From an uncultured Flavobacteriaceae bacterium (GTDB lineage Bacteria; Bacteroidota; Bacteroidia; Flavobacteriales; Flavobacteriaceae): a stretch of DNA of 64,000 nucleotides. Under the pieces are notes generated by a model, which saw only the letters and a program-made list of their open reading frames with translations, ran no database searches and was not told the origin of the DNA. Shown one piece after another: positions 56,048 to 64,000 of this stretch (position 1 is the first letter of the stretch; every line of letters begins with the position of its first letter). The DNA is taken from NCBI GenBank assembly GCA_905381055.1, contig CAJPUR010000011.1, positions 1 to 64,000 of the forward strand, read 5' to 3'. The position numbers and the translations under genes were made by a program.

Positions 56048-57071
56048 TGAATAAATTTAAATTTTGAATCCATGAAGTCCTTTTTTCAAATAAAAAAATA
56101 TCTAAAATAATTAATACCAAACCAATAATTAAAAAAAGCTGAAATTGATCTTTATAAGTTATAAATTTTTTTGCTTCAAATTCCTTTTTATCGATTTCAT
56201 TTAATTCGGTTTTAATAAAATCTAAGACAATTTGAGTGTCATTTGCATTTGAATATTTCCCATCTGTTAAAGAAGCTATTTCATTTAAAATTTCAGCATT
56301 TCTTTTTGTAATAACTACTTCATTGTTTTTGTTTTTCTTATAACTTTCAACAACTCCATTAACCCTAATTGGAATGGGAGAACCTTTATCAGACCCAACT
56401 CCTAAAGTAAAAATTTTCACTCCCAAATCTTTAGCTTTTTTTGCAGATCCAAACGCAAGTTGATTATGATCTTCACCATCTGAAATAATTATTAATACTT
56501 TATTTGTTTTATCATCCATATCAAAAAAAGATAGTGACATGTCGATAGCTAAATCAATTACTGTACCATGAGAACTTAACATATTCGTATTCATTGATTG
56601 TAAAAACATTTTGGCTGCTGAATAATCTGTAGTTATAGGTAGTTGTGGAATGGCATTCCCCGCATATGCAACTATTCCTACACGATCACTAACTAACTGG
56701 TCAATAATTGTATTAACTAATCTTTTAGATTTTTCCAATCTATTAGGAGCAACATCCTCAGCAAGCATACTTTTTGATACATCAACAGCAAAAACAATAT
56801 CAATACCCTCTCTTTTGACAGATTCTAACTCAGTCCCAATTTTTGGATTTACTAACCCAAGAGTTAAAAAAACAATTGAAAAACAAAAAACTATCAATTT
56901 TAAAAAAGGCTTAAAACTTGATCTGGTTGGGCTTAAAAATTCAAGCATTTGATTTGAAGCAAACTTTTTTTGAGTAGTAAATTTCCATCTTAAAACAATT
57001 ATATATACCAAAATAAAAACTAGTATTATAAACATTAAATAAAAATATTCAGGTGAATCAATTTGATACAT
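56034..57071 (-). CDS. batB: BatB von Willebrand factor A protein
   Basis: A 345-residue membrane protein with two N-terminal helices (10-28, 56-74), a VWA domain with intact MIDAS (Asp97-Ser99-Ser101 in FAVDVSKSM) and a C-terminal helix near 312-330. The domain faces the periplasm. It should form part of the Bat envelope complex with BatA, one base pair upstream. Confidence 0.92.
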   Translation of the reverse strand: MYQIDSPEYFYLMFIILVFILVYIIVLRWKFTTQKKFASNQMLEFLSPTRSSFKPFLKLIVFCFSIVFLTLGLVNPKIGTELESVKREGIDIVFAVDVSKSMLAEDVAPNRLEKSKRLVNTIIDQLVSDRVGIVAYAGNAIPQLPITTDYSAAKMFLQSMNTNMLSSHGTVIDLAIDMSLSFFDMDDKTNKVLIIISDGEDHNQLAFGSAKKAKDLGVKIFTLGVGSDKGSPIPIRVNGVVESYKKNKNNEVVITKRNAEILNEIASLTDGKYSNANDTQIVLDFIKTELNEIDKKEFEAKKFITYKDQFQLFLIIGLVLIILDIFLFEKRTSWIQNLNLFNEKK

Positions 57072-57072
57072 T

Positions 57073-58086
57073 CTATATAAAACTTTTAAAAATTGAATTT
57101 TTTAATGTCCATTCTGAAAATAAAAAGAAAAGAGATATTAAAACTAAAATTCGATATTTTTCACTGTAATTAAAAAATTTTATCTCCTCAATTTCTGTTT
57201 TTTCAAGCTTATTAATTTCCTCATAAATTTCTTCTAATTTTTTAATGTCCGTGGCTCTAAAGTAAAGACCCCCAGTCATATTTGCAATCCTTTTAAGCAA
57301 CTCCTCGTCAATTTCAACTTTGGTTATTCCATACTGGAATTTTCCATTAGGCAAAACACCAATTGGAGCTCTTGCATTTCCATTACTTCCTAATCCTATT
57401 GTATAGGTTTTAATATTATACTCAACTGCTAATTCTGTTGCTATTTTAGGATCAATAAAACCAGAATTATTTACACCGTCAGTAAGTAAAATAATCACTT
57501 TACTTTTTGCTTTACTATCTTTTAATCGATTAACTGACGTAGCTAGGCCCATTCCAATTGCAGTTCCATCCTCAATAACTTCGTCATAAGTGATTTTTGA
57601 TAATGAATTTTGAATAATTGATTTATCACTTGTTATAGGAGTTTTAGTATAACTTTCCCCTGCATAAACTACGATTCCTATTCTATCATTTGTTCTATTT
57701 CTTATAAAGTTTGAAGCAACTTTTTTTAAGGCAATTAATCTGTTCGGCTTTAGATCTTGAGCTAACATACTTGAGGAAACATCAATAGCCATAATTATAT
57801 CAATTCCCTTGTTCATTTTTTTCTGAGAGCTCATATCAACTGTTTGAGGTCTTGCAATAGCAATTATTAAAAAAATGATAGCTATAATTCTTAAGAAAAT
57901 TAAAGAATGTCTTAATTTACTCCAAATCTGAGAACTACCTTTAAAGGTATCGATTGATGAAATAATTAAAGTTGGATAAGATTTATTATTTGTAAAATAG
58001 TACCAAATAAGACATGGTATTATTAATATTAGTAACCAGAAAAAGTTTGGGTCTGCAAAAAAAATATCTTTATCTTCAAATATCAT
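57073..58086 (-). CDS. batA: BatA von Willebrand factor A protein
   Basis: A 337-residue paralogue of BatB: helices near 15-32 and 62-79, VWA domain with MIDAS Asp102-Ser104-Ser106 (AIDVSSSM), further ligands in TPITSDKS and LLTDGVNNSG, and a C-terminal helix. Its start overlaps the upstream BatD-like gene by 4 bp. MoxR and VWA proteins occur together widely; the chaperone is thought to load metal or partner proteins onto VWA domains. Confidence 0.92.
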   Translation of the reverse strand: MIFEDKDIFFADPNFFWLLILIIPCLIWYYFTNNKSYPTLIISSIDTFKGSSQIWSKLRHSLIFLRIIAIIFLIIAIARPQTVDMSSQKKMNKGIDIIMAIDVSSSMLAQDLKPNRLIALKKVASNFIRNRTNDRIGIVVYAGESYTKTPITSDKSIIQNSLSKITYDEVIEDGTAIGMGLATSVNRLKDSKAKSKVIILLTDGVNNSGFIDPKIATELAVEYNIKTYTIGLGSNGNARAPIGVLPNGKFQYGITKVEIDEELLKRIANMTGGLYFRATDIKKLEEIYEEINKLEKTEIEEIKFFNYSEKYRILVLISLFFLFSEWTLKNSIFKSFI

Positions 58087-59669
58087 AACTCTTCTATAAT
58101 TTCAATTGAATCTATTATCCTGTCTTCAATTTTCTTGCCATACCTGTCTTCTTTATCATAAATCATTTTAAGCTCAATAAAAACTTCTTTGAATACAAAT
58201 ACAATAGAAAAAAAACTAGACCTTACGTTTTTTAAATCAAGAGATCCATAAAATTTAATTCCTTCAATTCCTGAGTTAGTAATAAACTCCTCGTTTTTAG
58301 GTAAAATATTTACTGCACCTTCATTCTCAAAATCGTTAATAATCCTTTCAAGAATATTTTGGCCAATAAGTCCTTTTTCTTCTGATGAGTATTCTTCTTT
58401 AATTTCATTTATTATTGGTGGAGCAAACTTTAATTGAATTAAAAATGGTCTGTCCCATTTACCCTCATAGCTAAAAACTTTTATTGAATCATTATTACTA
58501 TTATTTCTTACAAGAACACTTGGTGTTTCTATTTCAACAGGTGGTGTACCATATTGGCTAAGTATCCAATTACCACTTAATAATTTTTTTGTAGGATATT
58601 GTAACAATTCATCTCTTACAGGGTAATAACCATAGAAAATCATTGATATCCCAGTAATTAATATAATTGAAGAAAATATTACTATAATACCTAATTTAAA
58701 CTGATTTTTCCTTTTTTTAATCATCTGATCCCTCCTGTATGATTCTTTTAATTCAAGTTCTTCTTTTGTTGGTTCAGGAAGAGACTCTTTCGTTTTTATT
58801 ACCACTTTTTTAACTAAAACTCTATCTTCACTAGCAACAAAAAATTCTGGTGATGATTTAGCAAATTTCACTAAATCAGCATTAATTAAAACTTTTTTTA
58901 AATCTTTAATTGTATCTGATTTTAATTGCATTTTACCATCTCTTTTTAGTTTTTCAAGTTTTTTTAATAATTCTTCAGATGTGCTTTCAAGAGCTGATAC
59001 ATTTGCTTCTTCCTCAAAATAACGTCTTACAACGTCAGTCAATCTGGAATAATACAGTTTGTATTGACTTTGATTAGATAAATCAATATTTTCGAGTTGA
59101 TCAAGTTCTCTTATTGCTTTATCAAATGGATGAATTAATTCCTTTTTATCAGTTTTAAGCCTTCTAATTTTTTTTAATATTATCCATGTCAAAATAATTA
59201 TTAGAATTAAACCTAATATAGTTATAGAAATACTAAAAAGTTGATCATAATTTTTATCAACCACTATGATAGGTTTAATATCAAATAAAGGTTGCTTTAA
59301 AGTATCAACTTTTACATTTAAAATCTCAATTAAAATTGAATCAGTAGTTTTGATTTTTTTATCCAAATACAACTTTTGCGGAGGGATCCAGAATTTACCA
59401 GAATCAAAACTTATCAAAGAATATTTTTTTTGATATAAATAATTACTTTTTTTTCTAATAGTATCAATTAATGATTCACCAATAACTTCAAATGGATAAA
59501 AAATTGGATTTTTTTCCGTTTGAATTTCAATAATACTGTCTGACTCTATTAAAATTTCATATTCCAGTTGCTTTCCAATTATCTTTTCAGTTGAATCAAT
59601 ACTTACCTCAATTTTTTGAGTCCATGATAAAGATGAATAAAAGAAAAAAATTAATAGAAAATATTTCAT
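58083..59669 (-). CDS. BatD-like/DUF4381-type membrane protein in the bat operon
   Basis: A 528-residue protein with a signal peptide (cut after LSWT/Q), a beta-rich periplasmic part (20-130), a membrane helix at about 150-168 and a cytoplasmic helical segment HPFDKAIRELDQLEN...YYSRLTDVVRRYFEEEANV. That segment is like the DUF4381/BatD-tail module. A second helix near 325-348 is followed by a C-terminal domain resembling a gliding or lipoprotein fold. Its position between the DUF58 gene and batA is usual for this operon. Specific role unknown. Confidence 0.8.
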   Translation of the reverse strand: MKYFLLIFFFYSSLSWTQKIEVSIDSTEKIIGKQLEYEILIESDSIIEIQTEKNPIFYPFEVIGESLIDTIRKKSNYLYQKKYSLISFDSGKFWIPPQKLYLDKKIKTTDSILIEILNVKVDTLKQPLFDIKPIIVVDKNYDQLFSISITILGLILIIILTWIILKKIRRLKTDKKELIHPFDKAIRELDQLENIDLSNQSQYKLYYSRLTDVVRRYFEEEANVSALESTSEELLKKLEKLKRDGKMQLKSDTIKDLKKVLINADLVKFAKSSPEFFVASEDRVLVKKVVIKTKESLPEPTKEELELKESYRRDQMIKKRKNQFKLGIIVIFSSIILITGISMIFYGYYPVRDELLQYPTKKLLSGNWILSQYGTPPVEIETPSVLVRNNSNNDSIKVFSYEGKWDRPFLIQLKFAPPIINEIKEEYSSEEKGLIGQNILERIINDFENEGAVNILPKNEEFITNSGIEGIKFYGSLDLKNVRSSFFSIVFVFKEVFIELKMIYDKEDRYGKKIEDRIIDSIEIIEEL

Positions 59670-60535
59670 TAAATTCTTGCTTTAAAATATCCTAACAGTT
59701 TTTTTACATAACTCTCATCAATACAACAATCAATTATACCACCGCCATTTTTTTTGAATATTTCTTTAAAATTATAAACAAGCTCTTCATAATTTTTTTT
59801 GTAATTGTTCCTTACACTAATTAAACTTGTATTTATCCAATTGATTTTCTTTGATTCATTATCAATTAGGGGAACCATCCCAATATTTGGAAATGATGTT
59901 TCAATCTTATCATAAATTCTTATTCCTGTGAAATCGTGTTTTTTAATTGCAATTTGAAGTGTTTTTTCATAATTATTATCAATAAAATCTGACAATAAAA
60001 ACACAATAGCTTTTTTTTTCAATACCCCTAGCAAAAATTCCAGTGCAACATTAATTGAAGTTTTAGAACTAGTAGCTTTGAATTCTAATAACTCACGGAT
60101 AATTCTTAGAATATGAAATTTCCCTTTTTTTGGGGGTATATAAAGTTCAACTTGATCAGAAAATAAAATAACTCCAACTTTATCATTATTTTGCAAAGCG
60201 GAAAAAGATAAAGTTGCTGCAATCTCAGTTATTACATCTCTCTTAAGTTTTTTATTTGTTCCAAAAAATTCAGAACCACTTATGTCAACTAATAGCATTA
60301 AAGTAAGCTCTCTTTCCTCCTCAAAAACTTTAATAAAAGGTTCGTTATATCTGGCAGTTACATTCCAATCAATTGCCCTAACATCGTCTCCATATTGATA
60401 TTGTCGAACTTCGCTAAAAGTCATTCCTCTACCTTTAAAAGTCGAATGATACTCACCTCCAAAAACGTTATCGCTAAGACGTCTAGTTTTGATTTCAATT
60501 TTACGTACTTTTTTTAAAAGGTCTTTAGTTTCCAT
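59669..60535 (-). CDS. DUF58 domain protein
   Basis: A 288-residue cytoplasmic DUF58 protein with the family signature GRGMTFSEVRQYQYGDDVRAIDWNVTARY cut across residues 35-63 and a VWA-like MIDAS (Asp84-Ser86-Ser88, VDISGSE). DUF58 proteins nearly always accompany MoxR ATPases. Overlaps the next gene by a single base (TAATG). Confidence 0.93.
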   Translation of the reverse strand: METKDLLKKVRKIEIKTRRLSDNVFGGEYHSTFKGRGMTFSEVRQYQYGDDVRAIDWNVTARYNEPFIKVFEEERELTLMLLVDISGSEFFGTNKKLKRDVITEIAATLSFSALQNNDKVGVILFSDQVELYIPPKKGKFHILRIIRELLEFKATSSKTSINVALEFLLGVLKKKAIVFLLSDFIDNNYEKTLQIAIKKHDFTGIRIYDKIETSFPNIGMVPLIDNESKKINWINTSLISVRNNYKKNYEELVYNFKEIFKKNGGGIIDCCIDESYVKKLLGYFKARI

Positions 60536-60568
60536 GACTTAATGAATCCAGAAATTAAAAATTAAATT

Positions 60569-61570
60569 CTATGGTACCTCAATTTGATTTATAATTTGAC
60601 TTATCAAATCTTCAGTTTTAATATTTTCTGCTTCTGCTTCATATGTTAGTCCAATTCTATGTCTTAACACATCAAAAATTATGGATCTAACATCTTCAGG
60701 TATTACAAATCCTCTGTGCTTCAAAAAAGCGTAGCATTTTGCAGCAGTAGCAAGATTAATAGTCCCCCTCGGAGAAGACCCAAAACTTATATGTGGTTTA
60801 ATTTCTGACAATTTATATCTTTCAGGGTATCTGGTTGCAAATATTAAATCTAATATGTATTTTTCAATTTTTTCATCCATATAAACTGACATTACAGCTT
60901 CTTGTGCAGACAAAATTTGTTTAGTGGTTACAATGCTTTTAATATCAGTATTATTAGAATTTAAATTTAATTGAACAATTTTTTGTTCATCTTCAATTGA
61001 AGGGTAATCTATTATGGTTTTTAACATAAACCTGTCAATTTGAGCTTCAGGTAAAGGATAAGTTCCTTCTTGCTCAACTGGATTTTGAGTAGCCATAACC
61101 AAAAAAGGATGTTTTAATTCAAATGAAGTATCACCAATTGTAACTTGTTTTTCTTGCATTGCTTCAAGTAATGCAGACTGCACTTTGGCAGGAGCTCTGT
61201 TAATTTCATCAGCAAGAATAAAATTTGCAAAAACAGGTCCCTTTTTTATAGAGAAATCATTTTCCTTTATGTTATAAATCATTGTCCCAATTACATCAGC
61301 AGGAAGTAAATCAGGAGTAAATTGTATCCTACTAAAACTTGCTTTAATAGACTTACTTAGAGTATTGATTGCTAGTGTCTTTGCCAAGCCAGGCACCCCC
61401 TCTAATAGAATATGTCCTTTGCCTAAAAGACCAATAAGTAGCCTTTCAACCATTTCTTTTTGACCAACAATTATTTTATTTATTTCATTAGTTAAAGGAT
61501 CAATAAAAGCACTCTCTTTTTCTATCTTTTCATTTATTAATTTTATATCACTATCCCCACTGTTATTCAT
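60569..61570 (-). CDS. MoxR family AAA+ ATPase
   Basis: A 333-residue AAA+ chaperone; I place the start at ATG 61570 rather than the TTG seven codons earlier. Walker A GVPGLAKT follows GHILLE, Walker B LADEINRAPAKVQSALLEAMQE, sensor ATQNPVEQEGTYPLPEAQIDRF, all as in MoxR. First gene of the bat operon (at least eight genes, 52696-61570). It is thought to remodel or activate the VWA proteins encoded downstream. Confidence 0.95.
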   Translation of the reverse strand: MNNSGDSDIKLINEKIEKESAFIDPLTNEINKIIVGQKEMVERLLIGLLGKGHILLEGVPGLAKTLAINTLSKSIKASFSRIQFTPDLLPADVIGTMIYNIKENDFSIKKGPVFANFILADEINRAPAKVQSALLEAMQEKQVTIGDTSFELKHPFLVMATQNPVEQEGTYPLPEAQIDRFMLKTIIDYPSIEDEQKIVQLNLNSNNTDIKSIVTTKQILSAQEAVMSVYMDEKIEKYILDLIFATRYPERYKLSEIKPHISFGSSPRGTINLATAAKCYAFLKHRGFVIPEDVRSIIFDVLRHRIGLTYEAEAENIKTEDLISQIINQIEVP

Positions 61571-61687
61571 AATATTTTTTTTGGAACACAAAAATGAATA
61601 AATATTTTGTTAAAAGTTGTTAATAATTGGTTAAAACTTGACTGATATTATTTTTAAATTATAAATTTAGATTTCAATTTTTTAAAA

Positions 61688-62554
61688 ATGAAAAACTATT
61701 CAAAAATAGTTTCTGGTACAATGACTTGGGGGGATTGGGGTAAAAATCTTAATGTCAAAGAAATGACAAAGTTAATTGAAAATTGCTTTGAGATTGGAAT
61801 AAATTGTTTTGATCATGCTGATATTTATGGAGGATATACTACTGAATTTTCATTCGGTAAAAGTTTTAAAGAAAGTCAAATTTCAAGGGAAAAAGCTAAA
61901 TTTATAACTAAATGTGGGATACAATATATTTGTGAAAAATCTAATTATAAAGTTAAACACTATGAATACTCAAAAAAACATATAATTGATTCAACTGAAA
62001 AATCATTAAAAAATTTGAAAACAGATTATATTGATTTACTTCTACTTCATAGACCTAGTCCGCTTTTAAACCCAGACGATATTGCTGAAGTTATCGAAAA
62101 ATTTAAAAAAGAAGGTAAAGTTATATCATTTGGTGTTTCAAACTTCAATTCTAATCAAGTTGATCTTCTTTCAACTAAAAATTTAATTGAATGGAATCAA
62201 ATTGAATGTTCTTTAACTGAACCTAAATACATGTTTGATGGATTATTAGATTATTCAATTAAAAATAAAATTAAAATAATGGCATGGTCACCATTGGGAT
62301 CGTATTTTAAATTAAAAAACAAGGCTAATTACAGAATAAAAAAAACTTTACAACCTCTAATGGAAAAATATCAAGCGTCTGAAAGTCAAATTCTACTTGC
62401 ATGGATAACTAAGCATCCAAGTAAAATTACACCTATTGTTGGGTCTACCTCAATTGAAAGATTAAAAAGCTCTGTCAATTCATTCAAAATAGAAATGTCT
62501 ACTGAAGATTGGTTCTCGCTTTTAGAGGCTAGAAATGGATTTAAAATACCCTAA
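61688..62554 (+). CDS. Aldo/keto reductase
   Basis: A 288-residue NADPH-dependent oxidoreductase of the YdhF-like AKR group. The catalytic tetrad is visible: Asp45, Tyr47 (DHADIYGGY), Lys75 (FITKCGIQ), and His119 (LLLLHRPS). GVSNFN and the NADPH-binding TPIVGSTSIERL follow at the C-terminal end. Reduces an aldehyde or ketone; substrate unknown. A weak TTG-N21-TAAATTTA promoter candidate lies at 61638-61669. Two bases separate its stop from the SDR gene. Confidence 0.93.
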   Translation: MKNYSKIVSGTMTWGDWGKNLNVKEMTKLIENCFEIGINCFDHADIYGGYTTEFSFGKSFKESQISREKAKFITKCGIQYICEKSNYKVKHYEYSKKHIIDSTEKSLKNLKTDYIDLLLLHRPSPLLNPDDIAEVIEKFKKEGKVISFGVSNFNSNQVDLLSTKNLIEWNQIECSLTEPKYMFDGLLDYSIKNKIKIMAWSPLGSYFKLKNKANYRIKKTLQPLMEKYQASESQILLAWITKHPSKITPIVGSTSIERLKSSVNSFKIEMSTEDWFSLLEARNGFKIP

Positions 62555-62556
62555 TC

Positions 62557-63321
62557 ATGAAAAAAATAAATAATACTACTACTCTAATTACTGGAGCAAC
62601 CAGTGGAATTGGATTTGCTACTGCAAAACTATTATCTCAAAATGGATCAAAATTGATTTTATGTGGTAGGAGGCACAAAATTTTAAATGAAATGAAAAAA
62701 AAATTAAAAAATGTCATTTTCACCTTATGCTTTGATGTTTCAAATAAAGAAGAAGTCGAAAAAAGCTTAAACTCAATTCCTGATTCATGCAAGCCTATTG
62801 ATTTCCTGATCAATAATGCTGGAAATGCTCATGGCTTAGATAACGTAATTAATGCCAAATTAAATGACTGGGATAAAATGATAGATACAAATCTCAAAGG
62901 GTTAATTTACGTTACTAAGTTTCTGATTCCAAATTTTATAAAACAAAAAAAAGGTACAATTATCAATATTGGCTCTATAGCAGGTCTTGAAGTATACCCT
63001 AAAGGAAGTGTCTATTGTGCAAGTAAGCACGGTGTTGATGCCTTTTCAAAAGGTCTAAGAATTGATTTAAATTCGTTTGGAGTTAGAGTTGGAACTATAA
63101 ATCCAGGAATGGTTAATACTGAATTTTCTAAAATAAGATTTAAAGGTGACATAAAAAAAGCTAAAAAAGTATACGAAGGAATCATTCCCCTTGTTGCAAA
63201 AGACATAGCAAATGCAATATTATTCATGATTTCTGTTCCAGAACATGTAACAATAGCTGATCTTACAATTCTACCAACTGCACAAGCCAATAGCTCTATA
63301 GTTAATAGGAAAACAATATAA
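62557..63321 (+). CDS. Short-chain dehydrogenase (YdfG/serine dehydrogenase-like)
   Basis: A 254-residue classical SDR. Coenzyme motif TGATSGIG (12-19); NNAG; catalytic Ser140, Tyr153 and Lys157 (SVYCASKHG). Arg38/Arg39 after the second strand favours NADP. The FLINNAGNAHGLD segment resembles the 3-hydroxy acid (serine/threonine) dehydrogenases of the YdfG group. Forms a two-gene operon with the aldo/keto reductase. Confidence 0.93.
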   Translation: MKKINNTTTLITGATSGIGFATAKLLSQNGSKLILCGRRHKILNEMKKKLKNVIFTLCFDVSNKEEVEKSLNSIPDSCKPIDFLINNAGNAHGLDNVINAKLNDWDKMIDTNLKGLIYVTKFLIPNFIKQKKGTIINIGSIAGLEVYPKGSVYCASKHGVDAFSKGLRIDLNSFGVRVGTINPGMVNTEFSKIRFKGDIKKAKKVYEGIIPLVAKDIANAILFMISVPEHVTIADLTILPTAQANSSIVNRKTI

Positions 63322-63323
63322 AT

Positions 63324-64000
63324 TTATTCATGAAGTATTTCAGGATACAAATAATGATTATAAGGGAATCTATTTAAGTATAATCCCCTAATTTTTTCAT
63401 ATACTTTTTGCTTAAAATAAGGGATATTTTCCTTTGTTTTTGCTGATATAAATACGGTTTCTCCATTCATTCTTGACATCCAAGTCTTTTCCCATTCTTT
63501 TATTGAAAAATGAACAGAACTTCTTTTAACTATCAAATCAGTTTCATCTAAATTTTGAGGTCTATAAGAGTCTATTTTATTAAATATCATTATTAAAGGC
63601 TTATTTAAACAACCTATTTCCAACAAAATGTTATTAACAGAATCTATATGATCTTGAAAGTTTTTATGGGATATATCTACTACATGAATTAATAAATCAG
63701 CTTCTTTTACTTCATCAAGAGTACCCTTGAATGAGTCAATTAATTGAGTAGGAAGTTTCCTAATAAATCCAACAGTATCACTTAATAAAAAAGGTAAGTT
63801 CCCAATTACCACTTTTCTTACAGTTGTATCAAGGGTCGCAAATAATTTATTTTCTGCAAACACCTTACTCTTAGAAATTAAATTCATAAGTGTAGATTTT
63901 CCTACATTAGTATACCCAACTATAGAAACTCTAATTAATCTACCTCTATTTCCTCTTTGAGTTTTCATTTGCTTGTCAATCAATTTTATTTTATTTTTTA
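63324..64000 (-). CDS. hflX: GTPase HflX, C-terminal part (partial)
   Basis: The frame is open to the right edge, so the start lies outside. The visible 225 residues hold the G domain of HflX: TQRGNRGRLIRVSIVGYTNVGKSTLMN (cut: G1 GYTNVGKS), G3 DTVGFIRKLP, G4 NKID and a C-terminal tail. The DxQMxTQRGNRG linker before G1 is the HflX signature. It is a ribosome-associated GTPase. The apparent ATG/TTG codons at 63968-63983 are internal; the protein is not truly truncated. Confidence 0.9.
   Translation of the reverse strand, partial: KNKIKLIDKQMKTQRGNRGRLIRVSIVGYTNVGKSTLMNLISKSKVFAENKLFATLDTTVRKVVIGNLPFLLSDTVGFIRKLPTQLIDSFKGTLDEVKEADLLIHVVDISHKNFQDHIDSVNNILLEIGCLNKPLIMIFNKIDSYRPQNLDETDLIVKRSSVHFSIKEWEKTWMSRMNGETVFISAKTKENIPYFKQKVYEKIRGLYLNRFPYNHYLYPEILHE

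Noticed and set aside
63968-63983. Apparent short HflX starting at an internal TTG/ATG
   Set aside because: The frame stays open to the window edge and the signature linker precedes these codons, so the gene is cut by the window and not truncated in the genome.
1-64000. Mobile elements, prophage, toxin-antitoxin or defence island
   Set aside because: I found no transposase, integrase, terminal repeats, restriction-modification or CRISPR genes; only the small patch at 50130-51041 looks accessory.

Overview
The window is a chromosomal segment of a marine-type member of the Bacteroidetes, most probably class Flavobacteriia. The DNA is strongly AT-rich throughout and very compact: no gene-free stretch exceeds 300 bp, and many neighbours overlap by 1-26 bp. 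The assignment rests on several lineage-typical traits. These are a DnaE with a fused N-terminal proofreading domain, the acpP-fabF-rnc-IPExxVDY-pyk block, a complete moxR/bat operon, AddA/AddB-type nucleases, many MKK-type lipoproteins, and promoter boxes of the Bacteroidetes TAnnTTTG (-7) / TTTG (-33) type.

Layout. 1-1632: the end of a SOUL-type heme-binding gene coupled to a rhodanese-like lipoprotein, then an unknown lipoprotein closed by a strong terminator. 1758-11359: six lipoprotein sulfatases, three on the plus strand and three on the minus strand, facing each other. 11540-17253: a Ste24-type protease, a GH29 alpha-L-fucosidase lipoprotein, an alpha/beta hydrolase, an amidase lipoprotein and a 55-residue membrane protein. 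Together with the sulfatases this looks like a locus for sulfated, fucose-containing glycans, although no SusC/SusD pair and no sulfatase-maturing enzyme lie in the window. 17299-28566: tRNA-Asp, thioredoxin, dnaE, mfd, an ACT-like protein, metG and a CBS protein. 28659-33881: an epimerase-like protein, a CruF-type carotenoid enzyme with a lipoprotein, a 29-residue membrane peptide coupled to a voltage-gated K+ channel, phytoene desaturase, and an unknown membrane protein. 33916-41925: addB-like gene, an OmpA protein with thrombospondin-3 repeats, addA-like gene, and superoxide dismutase.

41941-50105 holds two divergent blocks. The minus-strand operon is purN-rnhA-pfkB-purF-like (nucleotide metabolism). 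The plus-strand operon is acpP-fabF-rnc-IPExxVDY-pyk (fatty acid synthesis, RNA processing, glycolysis). 50130-51041 is a small accessory-looking patch: an XRE regulator, a perfect 12-bp inverted repeat in front of it, and a divergent unknown membrane protein. 51043-52711: pheS and a CvpA protein. 52696-61570: the minus-strand moxR-DUF58-batD-like-batA-batB-batC-batD-batE operon, which encodes a MoxR chaperone and envelope von Willebrand/TPR proteins. 61688-64000: an aldo/keto reductase, a short-chain dehydrogenase and the C-terminal part of HflX, cut by the window edge.

Most of the window is ordinary flavobacterial core genome. I did not see a clear new defence or mobile system: no CRISPR array, transposase, integrase or phage genes. 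The items most worth a second look are the six-sulfatase cluster without SusC/D, the 29-residue peptide coupled to the K+ channel, the XRE/palindrome/membrane-protein patch, and a methionyl-tRNA synthetase without its usual C-terminal tRNA-binding domain.
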